DNA from: Talaromyces rugulosus
Taxonomy: Eukaryota > Ascomycota > Eurotiomycetes > Eurotiales > Trichocomaceae
Direction of reading: 5' to 3'
Assembly (NCBI RefSeq): GCF_013368755.1
Contig: NC_049565.1
Span: forward strand, 1,116,001 to 1,180,000
Length of the DNA stretch: 64,000 bases
Shown piece after piece: positions 36,067-45,985 of this stretch. Numbering within the stretch: position 1 is the stretch's first letter; every line of letters starts with the position of its first letter. Both the position numbers and the translations under genes were made by a program. The notes beneath the pieces are model-generated. The model saw only the letters and a program-made list of their open reading frames with translations, did not search any database and was not told the DNA's origin.

Positions 36067-36496
36067 GATATGTGTAGTGAGGTATATAAACTGCAGTCGT
36101 TTCAATCCGTTTTATAAATAATGTATAAATTTGTGGAAGTGGAGTCTCTGATCTAAACATCTGTATCTCAGGGCTTGAGTATAGGGGACCACACGAGTTT
36201 GCCCCATGCCCTATATGCGTGGCACGACTCTCATACAGTAAACGATATACTAAGCCCGACCCGACCTCAAAATTTCGCAGTACACTAGCCCGAAGACCGA
36301 ATACAACGTCTCATCAACCGTTCTTTAACTAGTCACCATACATGTAATACATGTACGAAACAAGTGTTTGACATGTCGAATTGTTGTCTACTATTTAATG
36401 ACACCCGCCACCGCCAGGTACAGCGCTCTGTCATGCCACGATCTAGTGTTCGTGTTTTTTATGGTTAGGGTTAGTTAGGGTTATTTGATTGACAGG
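36067..36496. promoter_or_regulatory. Promoter and leader of rhamnosidase gene, with two tiny upstream frames and telomere-like repeats
   Basis: Two overlapping upstream frames precede the main ATG: ATG 36433 to TAG 36468 (11 codons) and ATG 36461 to TAG 36478 (5 codons). The stretch 36464-36483 reads as GTTAGGGTTAGTTAGGGTTA, one base change away from tandem TTAGGG repeats, and ends about 14 bases before the main start. Confidence 0.5.
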
Positions 36497-39001
36497 ATGC
36501 ATATTTGGTTTCTGGCAGTGGTCCTACTGAATGGAGCCCGCGCGGTCTCAGTCGAGCTGCCACTCAACAAGACATCGTGGCAGCAGTACATTGTATCGCC
36601 GCAAAGCCGCCACGTCGTCCCCTCCGCCATTGCCATCTCGACTGGCAACGTCTGGAATGCAGACGCCCTGATTTCGGGCAGCGGCATCGCGCGCTTGACC
36701 CGCGCGCAAGAACAATATCCCACGTGGCCATCAGGGACCACGGCCGAGGCGTCATCAGAGGCTGGGCCTAACACTTCCGGTAGTTACTATGCTGCCAATG
36801 CGATCGATAATAATCTGACCACCATCTGGAATGATGCTACCGCCAATCAATACCCCGATGTCCTGACGATTACAAGCCCGTCGCTGGTCACCCTGGATGG
36901 CGTCACGCTGGAGAGCAGCACTGAGGGATACCCGGTCAACTTCACCGTTGAGACCTGGAACGGCTCCAGCTGGGCTGTGTCGGGCTCAATTACAGGCAAC
37001 AATGAGACCCGATGCCAAGTGCCTTTCTCACAAAACGTCACCACAGACCAGATCCGGCTGACTGTGACGGCGGACCAGCCCTCAGCCAGCGGCGATTATA
37101 CACGTGTGGTGGAACTCTGGCCGGGCCTCGTGCCCCTGATCCCATCCGTTGTGCTGGATTTCGGTCAGGACGTTGTAGGATTCCTACAGATCGAGTTCGC
37201 TGGCGCATCAACCAACGCACCCGGCATCCGAATAGCCTTTTCGGAGACCCTCGAATACCTGACTGACGTGTCTGATTACAGCAGATCCGAGCGTGGTAGC
37301 GGCTCCTCCAAGCTCACCCCTGGATCAGATCAGATTGCCGTAGCCAGCGCCCCTATGAATTGGACCGATACCAACGGATGCAAGTATAACGGGATTCAAG
37401 TGTGTGCCGACGGCCTCCATGCCTTCCGGTACGTCAAAATCAGCTTGGATTCTATCTCATCCGACGAGCCATATACCAGCAACTGGGGGTTCGTTGACAT
37501 CAAGTCCGTCTCGCTCAATTACACAGCATATGTCGGAACCCCATCAAGCTACTCTGGATGGTTTGAGTGCTCTGATGAACAGCTTAATCAATTCTGGTAC
37601 GATGCTTCGTATACCAACGAGATTACCATCGATACCTTCTTGAAGGACACAACCGAGCCACGAGGGGCAGATAGTCCGACTCTGGATGGCAAAACCGTCA
37701 TCTTCGATGGAGCCAAGAGAGATCGCGACCCCTATGTTGGCGATATTGCTGTTTCTGGTCGCTCTATCTATCTCACCCACCAAGATGCTAGTATTGCCGC
37801 TTCTAATGTTCTGGCCGATCTTGCCCAGCACCAGTCTAGCAATGGTTGGATCCCACCAGCATCCATCAACAATTACACTTTACCCCTGTTTGATTACCCC
37901 TTGTGGTGGGTCGCCACCAGCTGGGACTATATTCTGTACACGGCCGATACTGAATATGCGTCGACATACTACCCTAACCTGCAAGCTGTGTTGGATAACT
38001 GGTACCCGTCCATGACCGACAATTCAACTGGCTTGCTAGATAAACCGACTTCATATGGCGATTATGCTTTCCTGAGTCGATATGGGGCAATCACGTATGA
38101 TAATGCCTTGTATGTGCTTGCATTGAACAATGCTGCCAGTATCGCGACCTTTCTGAATCTCTCGGACGACGCCACTAGATGGCTGCAAAGAGCCGACCAG
38201 GTGTCTCAGGACGTAGACAAGTATCTCTGGGACTCGGAAGTGGGCGCATACCTGGATGTTGCGACTAATAAAACGCGTCATGGCCAGGATGGCAATGGTC
38301 TCGCCATCATTGCCGGTATTGCAAATGGCACCAAAGCTCAGTCGGCTCTCGATTATCTAGGCAACAAAACCGCTTTATCATATGGAAATTCGTTCATGGA
38401 CGATAACTCCATCCCTGGTTCTGATGGATCCACTCGGGTTTATGCGTTTACGTCTTATTTTGACATCCAAGCCCGATTCCTTTCCGGAAGGGCCGATTCC
38501 GCTATAGATGAAATACGCCGGTTATATGGATGCATGACATCTCAAGATCCGGGTACCACCTTTTGGGAAGGAATCAATAATGGGACGGCATATGAGCAAG
38601 GCACCACCTCCATGGCACATGGATGGTCAACTGGAGTTTTACCTGCTCTGTCTAATTATGTCCTTGGCCTCATCCCAATAGCTCCCGGATATCAGCGTTT
38701 CTCTATTAACCCATCTTTCCCCTCTGGTCTCAGTTGGGCACGCGGTCAAGAAGCCACCGCTTATGGTGATGTCTATGTCGAATGGACCTCTGTCAACGAT
38801 GTCATCACAATCAATTTCACGTCCCCCAACGGTACTCTGGCCGATGTCACCGTACCAAAAAAGAACTCGGTCAAACTGGATGGAACAACCGTCTGGCATT
38901 CATCAAATCAGACTAAGACAGGGATTGAGGTACAACAAGGTACCGATTCGATTAGTTTGATTGGTGTGTCTGGTGGTCAGCATATAGTTGTGTCGTCGTG
39001 A
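36497..39001 (+). CDS. Secreted alpha-L-rhamnosidase, GH78 family
   Basis: It removes terminal alpha-L-rhamnose from glycosides or pectic side chains. The reading frame is intronless, 834 residues from the first true ATG; the open frame extends four codons further up but begins with TTG. MHIWFLAVVLLNGARA is the signal peptide. A discoidin-like (F5/8C) insertion is seen at about residues 80-220 (AANAIDNNLTTIWND, DYTRVVELWPG). The catalytic (alpha/alpha)6 barrel shows IDTFLKDTTEPRGADSP, the GH78 block DGAKRDRDPYVGD, WNVATSWDYILY-like WWVATSWDYILY, GTTFWEG with TSMAHGWSTG, and a C-terminal beta-sandwich. Many N-glycosylation sites are present. It is followed by an MFS sugar transporter on the same strand. 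Confidence 0.92.
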   Translation: MHIWFLAVVLLNGARAVSVELPLNKTSWQQYIVSPQSRHVVPSAIAISTGNVWNADALISGSGIARLTRAQEQYPTWPSGTTAEASSEAGPNTSGSYYAANAIDNNLTTIWNDATANQYPDVLTITSPSLVTLDGVTLESSTEGYPVNFTVETWNGSSWAVSGSITGNNETRCQVPFSQNVTTDQIRLTVTADQPSASGDYTRVVELWPGLVPLIPSVVLDFGQDVVGFLQIEFAGASTNAPGIRIAFSETLEYLTDVSDYSRSERGSGSSKLTPGSDQIAVASAPMNWTDTNGCKYNGIQVCADGLHAFRYVKISLDSISSDEPYTSNWGFVDIKSVSLNYTAYVGTPSSYSGWFECSDEQLNQFWYDASYTNEITIDTFLKDTTEPRGADSPTLDGKTVIFDGAKRDRDPYVGDIAVSGRSIYLTHQDASIAASNVLADLAQHQSSNGWIPPASINNYTLPLFDYPLWWVATSWDYILYTADTEYASTYYPNLQAVLDNWYPSMTDNSTGLLDKPTSYGDYAFLSRYGAITYDNALYVLALNNAASIATFLNLSDDATRWLQRADQVSQDVDKYLWDSEVGAYLDVATNKTRHGQDGNGLAIIAGIANGTKAQSALDYLGNKTALSYGNSFMDDNSIPGSDGSTRVYAFTSYFDIQARFLSGRADSAIDEIRRLYGCMTSQDPGTTFWEGINNGTAYEQGTTSMAHGWSTGVLPALSNYVLGLIPIAPGYQRFSINPSFPSGLSWARGQEATAYGDVYVEWTSVNDVITINFTSPNGTLADVTVPKKNSVKLDGTTVWHSSNQTKTGIEVQQGTDSISLIGVSGGQHIVVSS

Positions 39002-39079
39002 CGTGATGTATTTTTATCACTTTCTACATACCAAAGTGCAATCCCTTCAAAAATATTTGATTCCTGTTTGCATTCTCAG

Positions 39080-39089
39080 ATCAATTGAT
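39080..39089. repeat. ATCAATTGAT palindrome, copy 4
   Basis: Exact copy about 80 bases past the rhamnosidase stop codon. Confidence 0.75.
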
Positions 39090-39454
39090 ACCCTTTCAAT
39101 TCATATATTCATCCATATTTGATATTTACACTGTAAACATTAGTGGCTTGGTTATGCGAGATTATGTTAGCAGGAGATAAAAGTACACCACTTGGCATAA
39201 TCACCTAGTTAGCTCATGTTTGGTGACAGTAATACGGGGTATTAGACACGCTCGGTTGTCGGTTAACATTGAAGCCTCCCCGGGTTTCCACCCCGGATTT
39301 CAGCACAGACTCAAGTTTCCCCGCACTCTTTGTACACTAGTTGTATCACACGGGGTTTTTAAAAACTATTCTTGTATTGGTTCCGACGCGTGTGATATCA
39401 TTCTCATTTTTTGGTAATGGATCCTCCAATAAAATACATTCCACATCGCGACTT

Positions 39455-39464
39455 ATCAATTGAT
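39455..39464. repeat. ATCAATTGAT palindrome, copy 5
   Basis: Exact copy about 87 bases before the MFS start codon, 60 bases from copy 6. Confidence 0.75.
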
Positions 39465-39514
39465 ATAAATACCGCCATGTGCGTCCCTTTGCAAGAATGT
39501 TTCCCACCAGACTG

Positions 39515-39524
39515 ATCAATTGAT
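39515..39524. repeat. ATCAATTGAT palindrome, copy 6
   Basis: Exact copy 27 bases before the MFS start codon. Its flanks extend the palindrome to TGATCAATTGATC. Confidence 0.75.
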
Positions 39525-39550
39525 CTACATATGTAGAAGGAACCGCAGAG

Positions 39551-41134
39551 ATGATTTTCAAAAAGCATTTTGTGAATACTTATAACCTCTGGGTTGTAAT
39601 CTTCGTCGCCATTGGCACCATATCCAGTGCATACGGGCTAGCAATCATCGGCTCGACTGTCGGACAGCCCAATTTCTACACATATTTCAACTTGGCTCCG
39701 CAGGGAGAACCAGGCTATGCCCACACGACCAACATAATCGGGGCCCTGAATGGAGTCAATTCCGCAGGTGCCATCGCGGGATGCTATTTTCAAGCATGGG
39801 CATCCGACTTCTACGGCCGAAAACGCACTATACAGATCGGATCCGTCGTGATGATTATTGGCGGCGCGTTGTGTTCTGGAGCAGTCAATATAGCCATGTT
39901 CCTAGTCGGTCGATTTGTCGCCGGTCTTGGGGCTGGAATCCTGGCATGTGTTGTGCCAATGTACCAAGCAGAGGTCTCGACGGCGGAGACCCGTGGCGCG
40001 ATGGTGGCTATTACAGGTATAATGTATGCGGTGGGATACACATTGGCAGGCTGGCTCGGATATGCCTGTTACTTTATGAAGGCAACTGATCCGCATGCTA
40101 CCTTTTCTTGGAGGTTTCCACTCGCCTTTCAAGTGATCTCCCCGCTCATCGTGCTCGCGGGCAGTCCAGCAATTCCATTCTCACCTCGGTGGTTACTACA
40201 ACAAGGACGACGTGACGAAGCTTGGGATATTGTCCAGCGCCTACACAAGACCCCTGATGACCCCAATAGTATCCACGCCCGACAAGAATTCTACCTCATG
40301 GAGAAACAGCACGAGTTGGACAAGTCCATGACCACTCGCCGATTCGAGATTTTCCGTACCGCTGCAAACCGAAGGCGTGCTCTGATGGCCTTTCTTCTCA
40401 TGTGGGGAGATCAATTCCTGGGAATCTTCGTCATCACAAACTATGGCGTTTTGATCTATTCCGGGCTCGGTTTGACGGGGTCAGTGCCGTTGTTGCTTAA
40501 TGCATGCTGGACAAGCTTCACATTGATTGGAAACACTTGGACAGCATTCTACATTGACCGGTTTGGCAGACGTCGCTTCATGCTGATTGGGTCCATCGGT
40601 TGCATCTGCTCTTTGATATTTCTATGTTCTTTGACAGCAACGTATCTCGGCACAGAGAACACAGCTGGGCTCAGGGCCACGGTGTTTTTCGTGTTTTTCT
40701 ACTGCTTCTGGTGGTGTTTCTTCGTTGATGCGACTCAATACGTCTACGTTCCAGAGATCTTCCCCAGTCATCTTCGCACTCAAGGCGTGGCCATTGGCCT
40801 CAGCGGCTATTATCTAGCGTCAGAGGTCACCTTGGTCGCAGCTCCCGTCGCGCTCAACAGCATTGGTTGGAAATTCTATCTTGTTCTGATTGTTCCATCT
40901 GCGGTATACATTTGCTACATTTATTTTTGTTTCCCAGAAACAAAAGGGCGGACATTGGAAGAGATTGGAGAGCTCTTTGGCGATGGAGACCAGGTTGCCG
41001 CTCATTGGTATCATACCACAGAGGAGGAGCGCGCGAAAATTGCTGAGGAGGCTTTACGGGATATGAAGCCCTCAGGATCTGCGTCTGATGAAGAATTGAA
41101 ACCGACAAATTTCCATGACGAGAAGGTTTCTTAG
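39551..41134 (+). CDS. MFS sugar transporter
   Basis: It is a sugar/H+ symporter-type carrier of 527 residues, intronless, with about twelve membrane segments. Family marks: FYGRKRTIQIGSVVMIIGGA, VGRFVAGLGAGILACVVPMY with QAEVSTAETRGAM, FSPRWLLQQGRRDEAW, IDRFGRRRFMLIG, YVYVPEIFPSHLRTQG and FPETKGRTLEEIGELFGDGD. The start MIFKKHFVNTYNLWVV is the first ATG and leads straight into the first membrane segment. The position just after a secreted rhamnosidase suggests uptake of released sugar, possibly L-rhamnose; this is inference from context. Its spacer carries two ATCAATTGAT copies close to the ATG. Confidence 0.9.
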   Translation: MIFKKHFVNTYNLWVVIFVAIGTISSAYGLAIIGSTVGQPNFYTYFNLAPQGEPGYAHTTNIIGALNGVNSAGAIAGCYFQAWASDFYGRKRTIQIGSVVMIIGGALCSGAVNIAMFLVGRFVAGLGAGILACVVPMYQAEVSTAETRGAMVAITGIMYAVGYTLAGWLGYACYFMKATDPHATFSWRFPLAFQVISPLIVLAGSPAIPFSPRWLLQQGRRDEAWDIVQRLHKTPDDPNSIHARQEFYLMEKQHELDKSMTTRRFEIFRTAANRRRALMAFLLMWGDQFLGIFVITNYGVLIYSGLGLTGSVPLLLNACWTSFTLIGNTWTAFYIDRFGRRRFMLIGSIGCICSLIFLCSLTATYLGTENTAGLRATVFFVFFYCFWWCFFVDATQYVYVPEIFPSHLRTQGVAIGLSGYYLASEVTLVAAPVALNSIGWKFYLVLIVPSAVYICYIYFCFPETKGRTLEEIGELFGDGDQVAAHWYHTTEEERAKIAEEALRDMKPSGSASDEELKPTNFHDEKVS

Positions 41135-41615
41135 CAATCTGCTGTCTTCGGTGTTGTATACAGATCCTTGTTGGTCTGTCTGGAGTTTACCCTCGATAGT
41201 CTCAGCCATATTTACAATCAACCAAGGTACACCAATTGACACCATACACTTAGTAAGATAAATAGTAGTTTAAACTTCCAGATTATTCTTAACGTGTTTT
41301 TGGTTCTTTTTTCCATGCGCGAAATAGATACGAAATTACTATGTGATCGAAGGCTATTAAGATACAATGGCAGGAAAACGTAGCACTTGAACTGTTTTCA
41401 TAGCCTAGTTTCGCCAAACGATGGAAGTCTTATGTTACTTTTTTCAAGTCAGTGTTACTGATTTTATTATTTCTTTCCGATACTGTGACATCAACAGGTC
41501 TTTTACTAAGTCGAGAAATGACACCCCTCACCCCACCCCACGCCTCCGGATTTATTCCGATTATCGCACTTTGAGAAAAGACAACATATATCTCAATATC
41601 GAATATTGAGCAGCA
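41135..41615. other. Spacer between MFS and MmgE/PrpD genes
   Basis: The 481 bases hold the promoter of the MmgE/PrpD gene. A CGG-N7-CCG arrangement lies at 41547-41559, about 57 bases before the start codon, of the sort bound by Zn2Cys6 dimers; this is suggestive only. Confidence 0.45.
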
Positions 41616-43143
41616 ATGGCAACGGCACATCTGGCTTCTTGGTCTTGCAACTTGACGTATTCACAACTACCCAGGAATGTAATCGACGCAGCTATCCGAA
41701 CTTTCTACAATTGGGCCGGCTGTGCTGTTGGAGGGTCTAACCATCTCACAACCACTACTGCTGTATGTGTTTGATTCCGATTATATTATTAAATACCATT
41801 GACTCAGGGTATTAGCTCAATGCCTTGGAGCCATTTTTTGGACAACCAGCTGCATCTTTACTAGGCGCCGGCGATCGTTTAGTCGATGCTCAACATGCTG
41901 CTCTGTTAAATGGAATTGCTTCGCATGTGCATGATTACGATGACACGCACCTGGATACCATCATTCATCCCGCTGGCCCCGTAGCGAGTGCCTTACTCGC
42001 AGTTGCCGAGTGGAAGGTAGGAGCATCAGGCAAGGACATTCTGCTTGCACTTGTATGCGGCATCGAAGCAGAATGCAAACTCGGACTAGCAGTTTGGCCA
42101 GAGCACTATGATATCGGATGGTGAGGCTGAAAACAAAACCCAAAAAAGTGGCGGTTAAATTGTGGTCTCTGACTATCTGTTTCATCAGGCATATTACTTC
42201 CAGCGCTGGCTCTATCGGAGCCGCCGTGGCGGTTTCTAAGCTGCTATCCCTGTCTGTCGAGCAGACTTCGCATGGCATTGGCATTGCTTCAACCCAAGTT
42301 ACCGGCTTGCGGGAGATGTTTGGTTCGGATACAAAGGCATTTCACACTGGACGTGCTGCACAAAGCGGGCTTCTAGCAGCTGTTCTCGCGCAGCAGGGGT
42401 ATACAAGTAGCGGGCAAGCTTTGGAGGCAAAACGCGGTTGGGCAAATGTGGTCGGAGCCACAAAGGAAGATGTGCAAGTCAACCTCAATAAGTGGCTTGG
42501 ACTTGACACGGAAGATTTGCAGGAGCAAAGTGATGTTGGGTTAGCAGGAGGACTGTCGTCTGGCCGGTGGGAAATCCTGCGCAACAGTTTCAAACCATAT
42601 CCGTGCGGAATTGTCATTCATCCTGTCATTGATGGCTGCTGTCAACTCCACTCGGAAATAAAACGACTTGGCCTATCTTCAACAAATATACAGCAAGTTC
42701 AAGTGACTGTCCACCCCTTGGTCGTGGAATTGACTGGCAAGACGGCCCCTAAAGATGGTTTAGAAGGTAAATTCAGCTTCTACCATGGCGGTGCCATTGG
42801 ACTGCTATATGGCAAGGCAACTCCCGACGAATACGAGGATCATATTGTCCAGGACCCTACTGTGGTGGCCATTCGAGGCCGGATTCAAGGAACGATAGAT
42901 CCGAAGCTTCGGCCTGATGAAGCCAAGATTGTTCTTACCATGAATGACGGTTCCGTGCTAGAAAGGCATGTAGAACATGCAGTTGGAAGTCTCAATGCGC
43001 CAATGGATGATGAAGCCTTGGAGAAGAAGTTCAAAAATCAATGCGCAAAGGTGTTGGCAGATGTTGATCTGGCCAGTCAAACTTGTTGGAACATCGAGGA
43101 GATAAAGCATATTCCAGAACTTGGCTGGGCACTCTCGCTATAA
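41616..43143 (+). CDS. MmgE/PrpD family protein (2-methylcitrate dehydratase / cis-aconitate decarboxylase type)
   Basis: The family includes 2-methylcitrate dehydratase, immune-responsive gene 1 and the fungal cis-aconitate decarboxylase CadA. Three exons join as TTTTA-LNALEPFFGQPAASLLG and YDIGW-HITSSAGSIGAAVAVSK through GT-AG introns. Family marks: AAIRTFYNWAGCAVGG, SHVHDYDDTHLDTIIHPAGP, the Trp-His pair after EHYDIG, SSAGSIGAAVAVSKLL, ASTQVTGLREMFGSDTKAFH, KPYPCGIVIHPVIDG and KFSFYHGGAIGLLYG. Which reaction it performs cannot be told from the sequence alone. It lies between an MFS transporter and a Zn2Cys6 regulator, all on the plus strand. Confidence 0.88.
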
Positions 43144-43257
43144 TGATATAGCGGTACTCTCTAGTTTTAATAGTCAATTTGAGAGACCATTTATAGATTG
43201 GATTTGTAGTAGCGAGTTGTTATCTCGTGCCAAGAACACGAAATCGATATGATCAGC

Positions 43258-43311
43258 TTCCCCGCGTTCCCCGGAGAGCTCTCCGGAGATGAATGGTTCA
43301 ATGTTCCCCGC
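43258..43311. promoter_or_regulatory. Perfect CGG-N8-CCG palindrome between two TTCCCCGC boxes
   Basis: CCGGAGAGCTCTCCGG (43271-43286) is a 16-base perfect palindrome that contains CGG and CCG spaced by eight bases, the layout bound by Zn2Cys6 homodimers. TTCCCCGC lies on both sides (43258-43265 and 43304-43311). All are 117-170 bases upstream of the regulator's start codon. Autoregulation plus carbon repression is inferred. Confidence 0.6.
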
Positions 43312-43427
43312 ACAGGGCATACTTCATCCTGCTTTCTTTATCTTGATAACTTACTCACAAGATAGTGTCTCGCGTTACTTTTGTTTTTCCCTGCATTGTT
43401 GGCTACATTGCAACAGTATATGCACGA

Positions 43428-45725
43428 ATGGCATGTGACGAATGTTTTCGGCTCAAGGTGCGTTGCGATGGCACATCGCCTCGATGCACCAATTGCAACA
43501 AACTGCAGATAGAATGCACTTATCTGCGTCCAGACCGGAGGAGGTAGGCTTTAGATCAATCTATCGATTTGAAGTGAGGCTCATAAGGCATTAGAATCTC
43601 AAAAATAGCCGTCAACAGTTTGGTTGCTCGTATCCGTCTCCTCGAAAACACTCTGAAGCAGCACAATGTTCCTATCCCATATTCGACCAAAGCTTCGAAA
43701 TCATCGGCAGGAGAAACGTTATGTCGCAATGGACAAGAGACATCAAATATTTCTCGACAGCAGTCCTCGATGGTGCAAAGCGAATATTCAAAGTCACAAA
43801 ACGACGGCCGTCCAGATCGCAAACAGGCACTCATCGAACGCATTGACAGAGGAAATTCCCTAACCCCAGGTCTCGATCCAGAAATTGAACTCCTCGTGAA
43901 TAGAACTGGCTCACTCCAGTTCAGCGACCATGGCCAGCTGAAATATTTTGGCGCAACATCGAATGTGCATTTCTTGCGAAATTCAATCCCTTTCCAGCCT
44001 CCAACCTCCACTTTCCTACCTTCATCCGCCGAAAAAGATAAAAGCCCGTCGGACTCGTCACTACTTGAATATACCGGTGATGTGACACATACAGTACCTC
44101 GGGAACTGGAAGATCATTTGATACAGCTATATTTTACCTGGGAAAATCCATATTTCCGCGTCGTAGACGAGGAAGCTTTTATGAGTGCTCGACAACAGGC
44201 ATTGTCAAGGTCCGACAACGAAGATGATACACCGGTTTCATCCTGCTACTCCGAGTTCCTCGTAAATGCAATGTTTGTATTTCAACCCAATCGAAACATG
44301 ATAGAGAAACTAATCAAAATCTATGGTTCAGGTGCTCCTGGGGAGCATTATTCACCGACCGAGATGTTCCCGAACTTCCGCCTTTACATGACTTTTTCAT
44401 CTTTCAAGCACGAGAAAAGCTACAACATGATATGGATAATCCGACTATCGCCACTGTGCAAGGCCTAGCCATGATGAGTGGGAGTGAAGTGAGTAGAGGC
44501 CGAGACTCGCGCGGATGGCTCTATTCCGGAATGGCCGCACAGGTTGCACACCACCTGGGCCTGCACATGGATGTAGAGCATTACGTTCAGTCTGGTGATA
44601 TAATACGAGAAGAAGCCATTGCGCGAAGTGCCGCTTTTTGGGGGACTTATGTCATTGATACTGCTTGGAGCTACTATCTCGGCCGGTTGGTAAGGCCAGT
44701 CGTCAACGTTAACAGGAACCCAGCCCAGACCCCTTCACAGACGACGAATTCTCAACCGCGAATCTGGAGAAATTATACCGATGAACCGATGAGCTTGCCG
44801 GAATATGGCGGGCAACATATTGATCCAGTTGCTTCTATGTGGCGGCAACAATTGAAACTATGCTTCATTATGGAACGATTTCAACACACATTGTATGTGG
44901 AATGCGACATCATTTGAATTGCCCATTATTATATATGAATTTCTTTAATTCTAATACACCCACAGATATGATAAACAAACAAGTTCCATCGGCCAATTGC
45001 GCATGCATACATCTGCCGTAACGTGGGCGTTAGATAAATGGATGGACGAACTGCCCTCAGATCTTACGGTCAACTACGAGAGCACCTCGAATATTTATCT
45101 ACCTCATGTCTTAGTCTTACACGCACAGTTCCACGAGGTGATGATATTTGCAAATCACCCATTCATCACCGAACCCAAGGGTGGAAGCAGCACCGGGTTC
45201 CTCTCTCTTCAGGCACAGAGGAAATACGCCGAATCGGCGCAGCGAATCACCCAAATAATACGAATGTATGATCGTCTATGGACGCTGCGACGTATTAATA
45301 TTCAGTTTATTCACCCCATGTTCACTGCTGCCATGGTTCATTTATATGTGGCTTGCACGGCTAGCTCGCACAACCGGGAAGTGTTTACAGCGGCGGTATC
45401 GGATCTAGAAACCTGCTGCAATGCATTGAGAGATGTTGGTGAATACATGGAGCTCGCTGTCTGGCAGCTGCGCTCAATAGATCATATCCGGCAGGTCTGG
45501 TACGATTTGTTGGAGAATCAAGAGGATATTCTAATGTCCTCTCCACTGTCAGCTTTCAACAGCAACGACAGTGAACGCTGGTTGGCAATAGAAGCGGTTG
45601 TCCAAAAGGCTGTCAATTCGACAAATTCAAAACTGCCACAAACAGAGCCAATGCCATGGTATGATACCTGGGTGAAGATTCAAGAAGCCATAGACGTAGA
45701 CCCATTCTCTGTTGGACTGGCATGA
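43428..45725 (+). CDS. Zn2Cys6 transcription factor with fungal regulatory domain
   Basis: The zinc cluster is perfect, C-x2-C-x6-C-x6-C-x2-C-x6-C, reading CDECFRLKVRC and CTNCNKLQIEC, at the very N-terminus. Four exons: ATG 43428 to RPDRR; SLVARIRLLENTLKQHNVP onward; from 44332, with join NAM-CSWGALFTDRDVPELPP (intron 44273-44331); and after FQHTL a last exon beginning YDKQTSSIGQLRMHTSAV. The middle-homology (Fungal_trans) domain includes TIATVQGLAMMSGSE, GWLYSGMAAQVAHHLGLHMD and AFWGTYVIDTAWSYYLGR. ACDEC begins at residue 2, so a further upstream exon coding a basic N-terminal arm is possible (YAR precedes the ATG in frame). As the last gene of the same-strand run, it may control the MmgE/PrpD, MFS and rhamnosidase genes. 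Confidence 0.87.
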
Positions 45726-45985
45726 TTCTGTATTATTTTTAGCACCAGACAAGAACTAAATATTTCAAATGGCTATGAGCATGTTACTAAATAATCCTAC
45801 TTTTAAAATGAGTCAAAGATGAGCATGAAAATAATATAAGATCCAGAACAGAGGAACTATAAAAGTGGGTTCCGCACGGACCACTTAAACAGCCATCCGC
45901 CACCGCAGGTCGAGCCTCTTTCTTTCTTGATCTCTGTTTCCACATCCAACAACGTCCCCTACAACTGATTCATAAATACCTCGCC

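Larger units (their letters stand above)
39002..39550. promoter_or_regulatory. Rhamnosidase 3' region and MFS promoter with clustered palindromes
   Basis: The 549-base spacer holds three ATCAATTGAT copies and one TTCCCCGC box (39317-39324). No gene is seen. This density of motifs makes it the most signal-rich spacer of the window. Confidence 0.5.

Noticed and set aside
36484..36496. Rhamnosidase start four codons upstream
   Set aside because: That codon is TTG; the first ATG at 36497 opens directly with a signal peptide.
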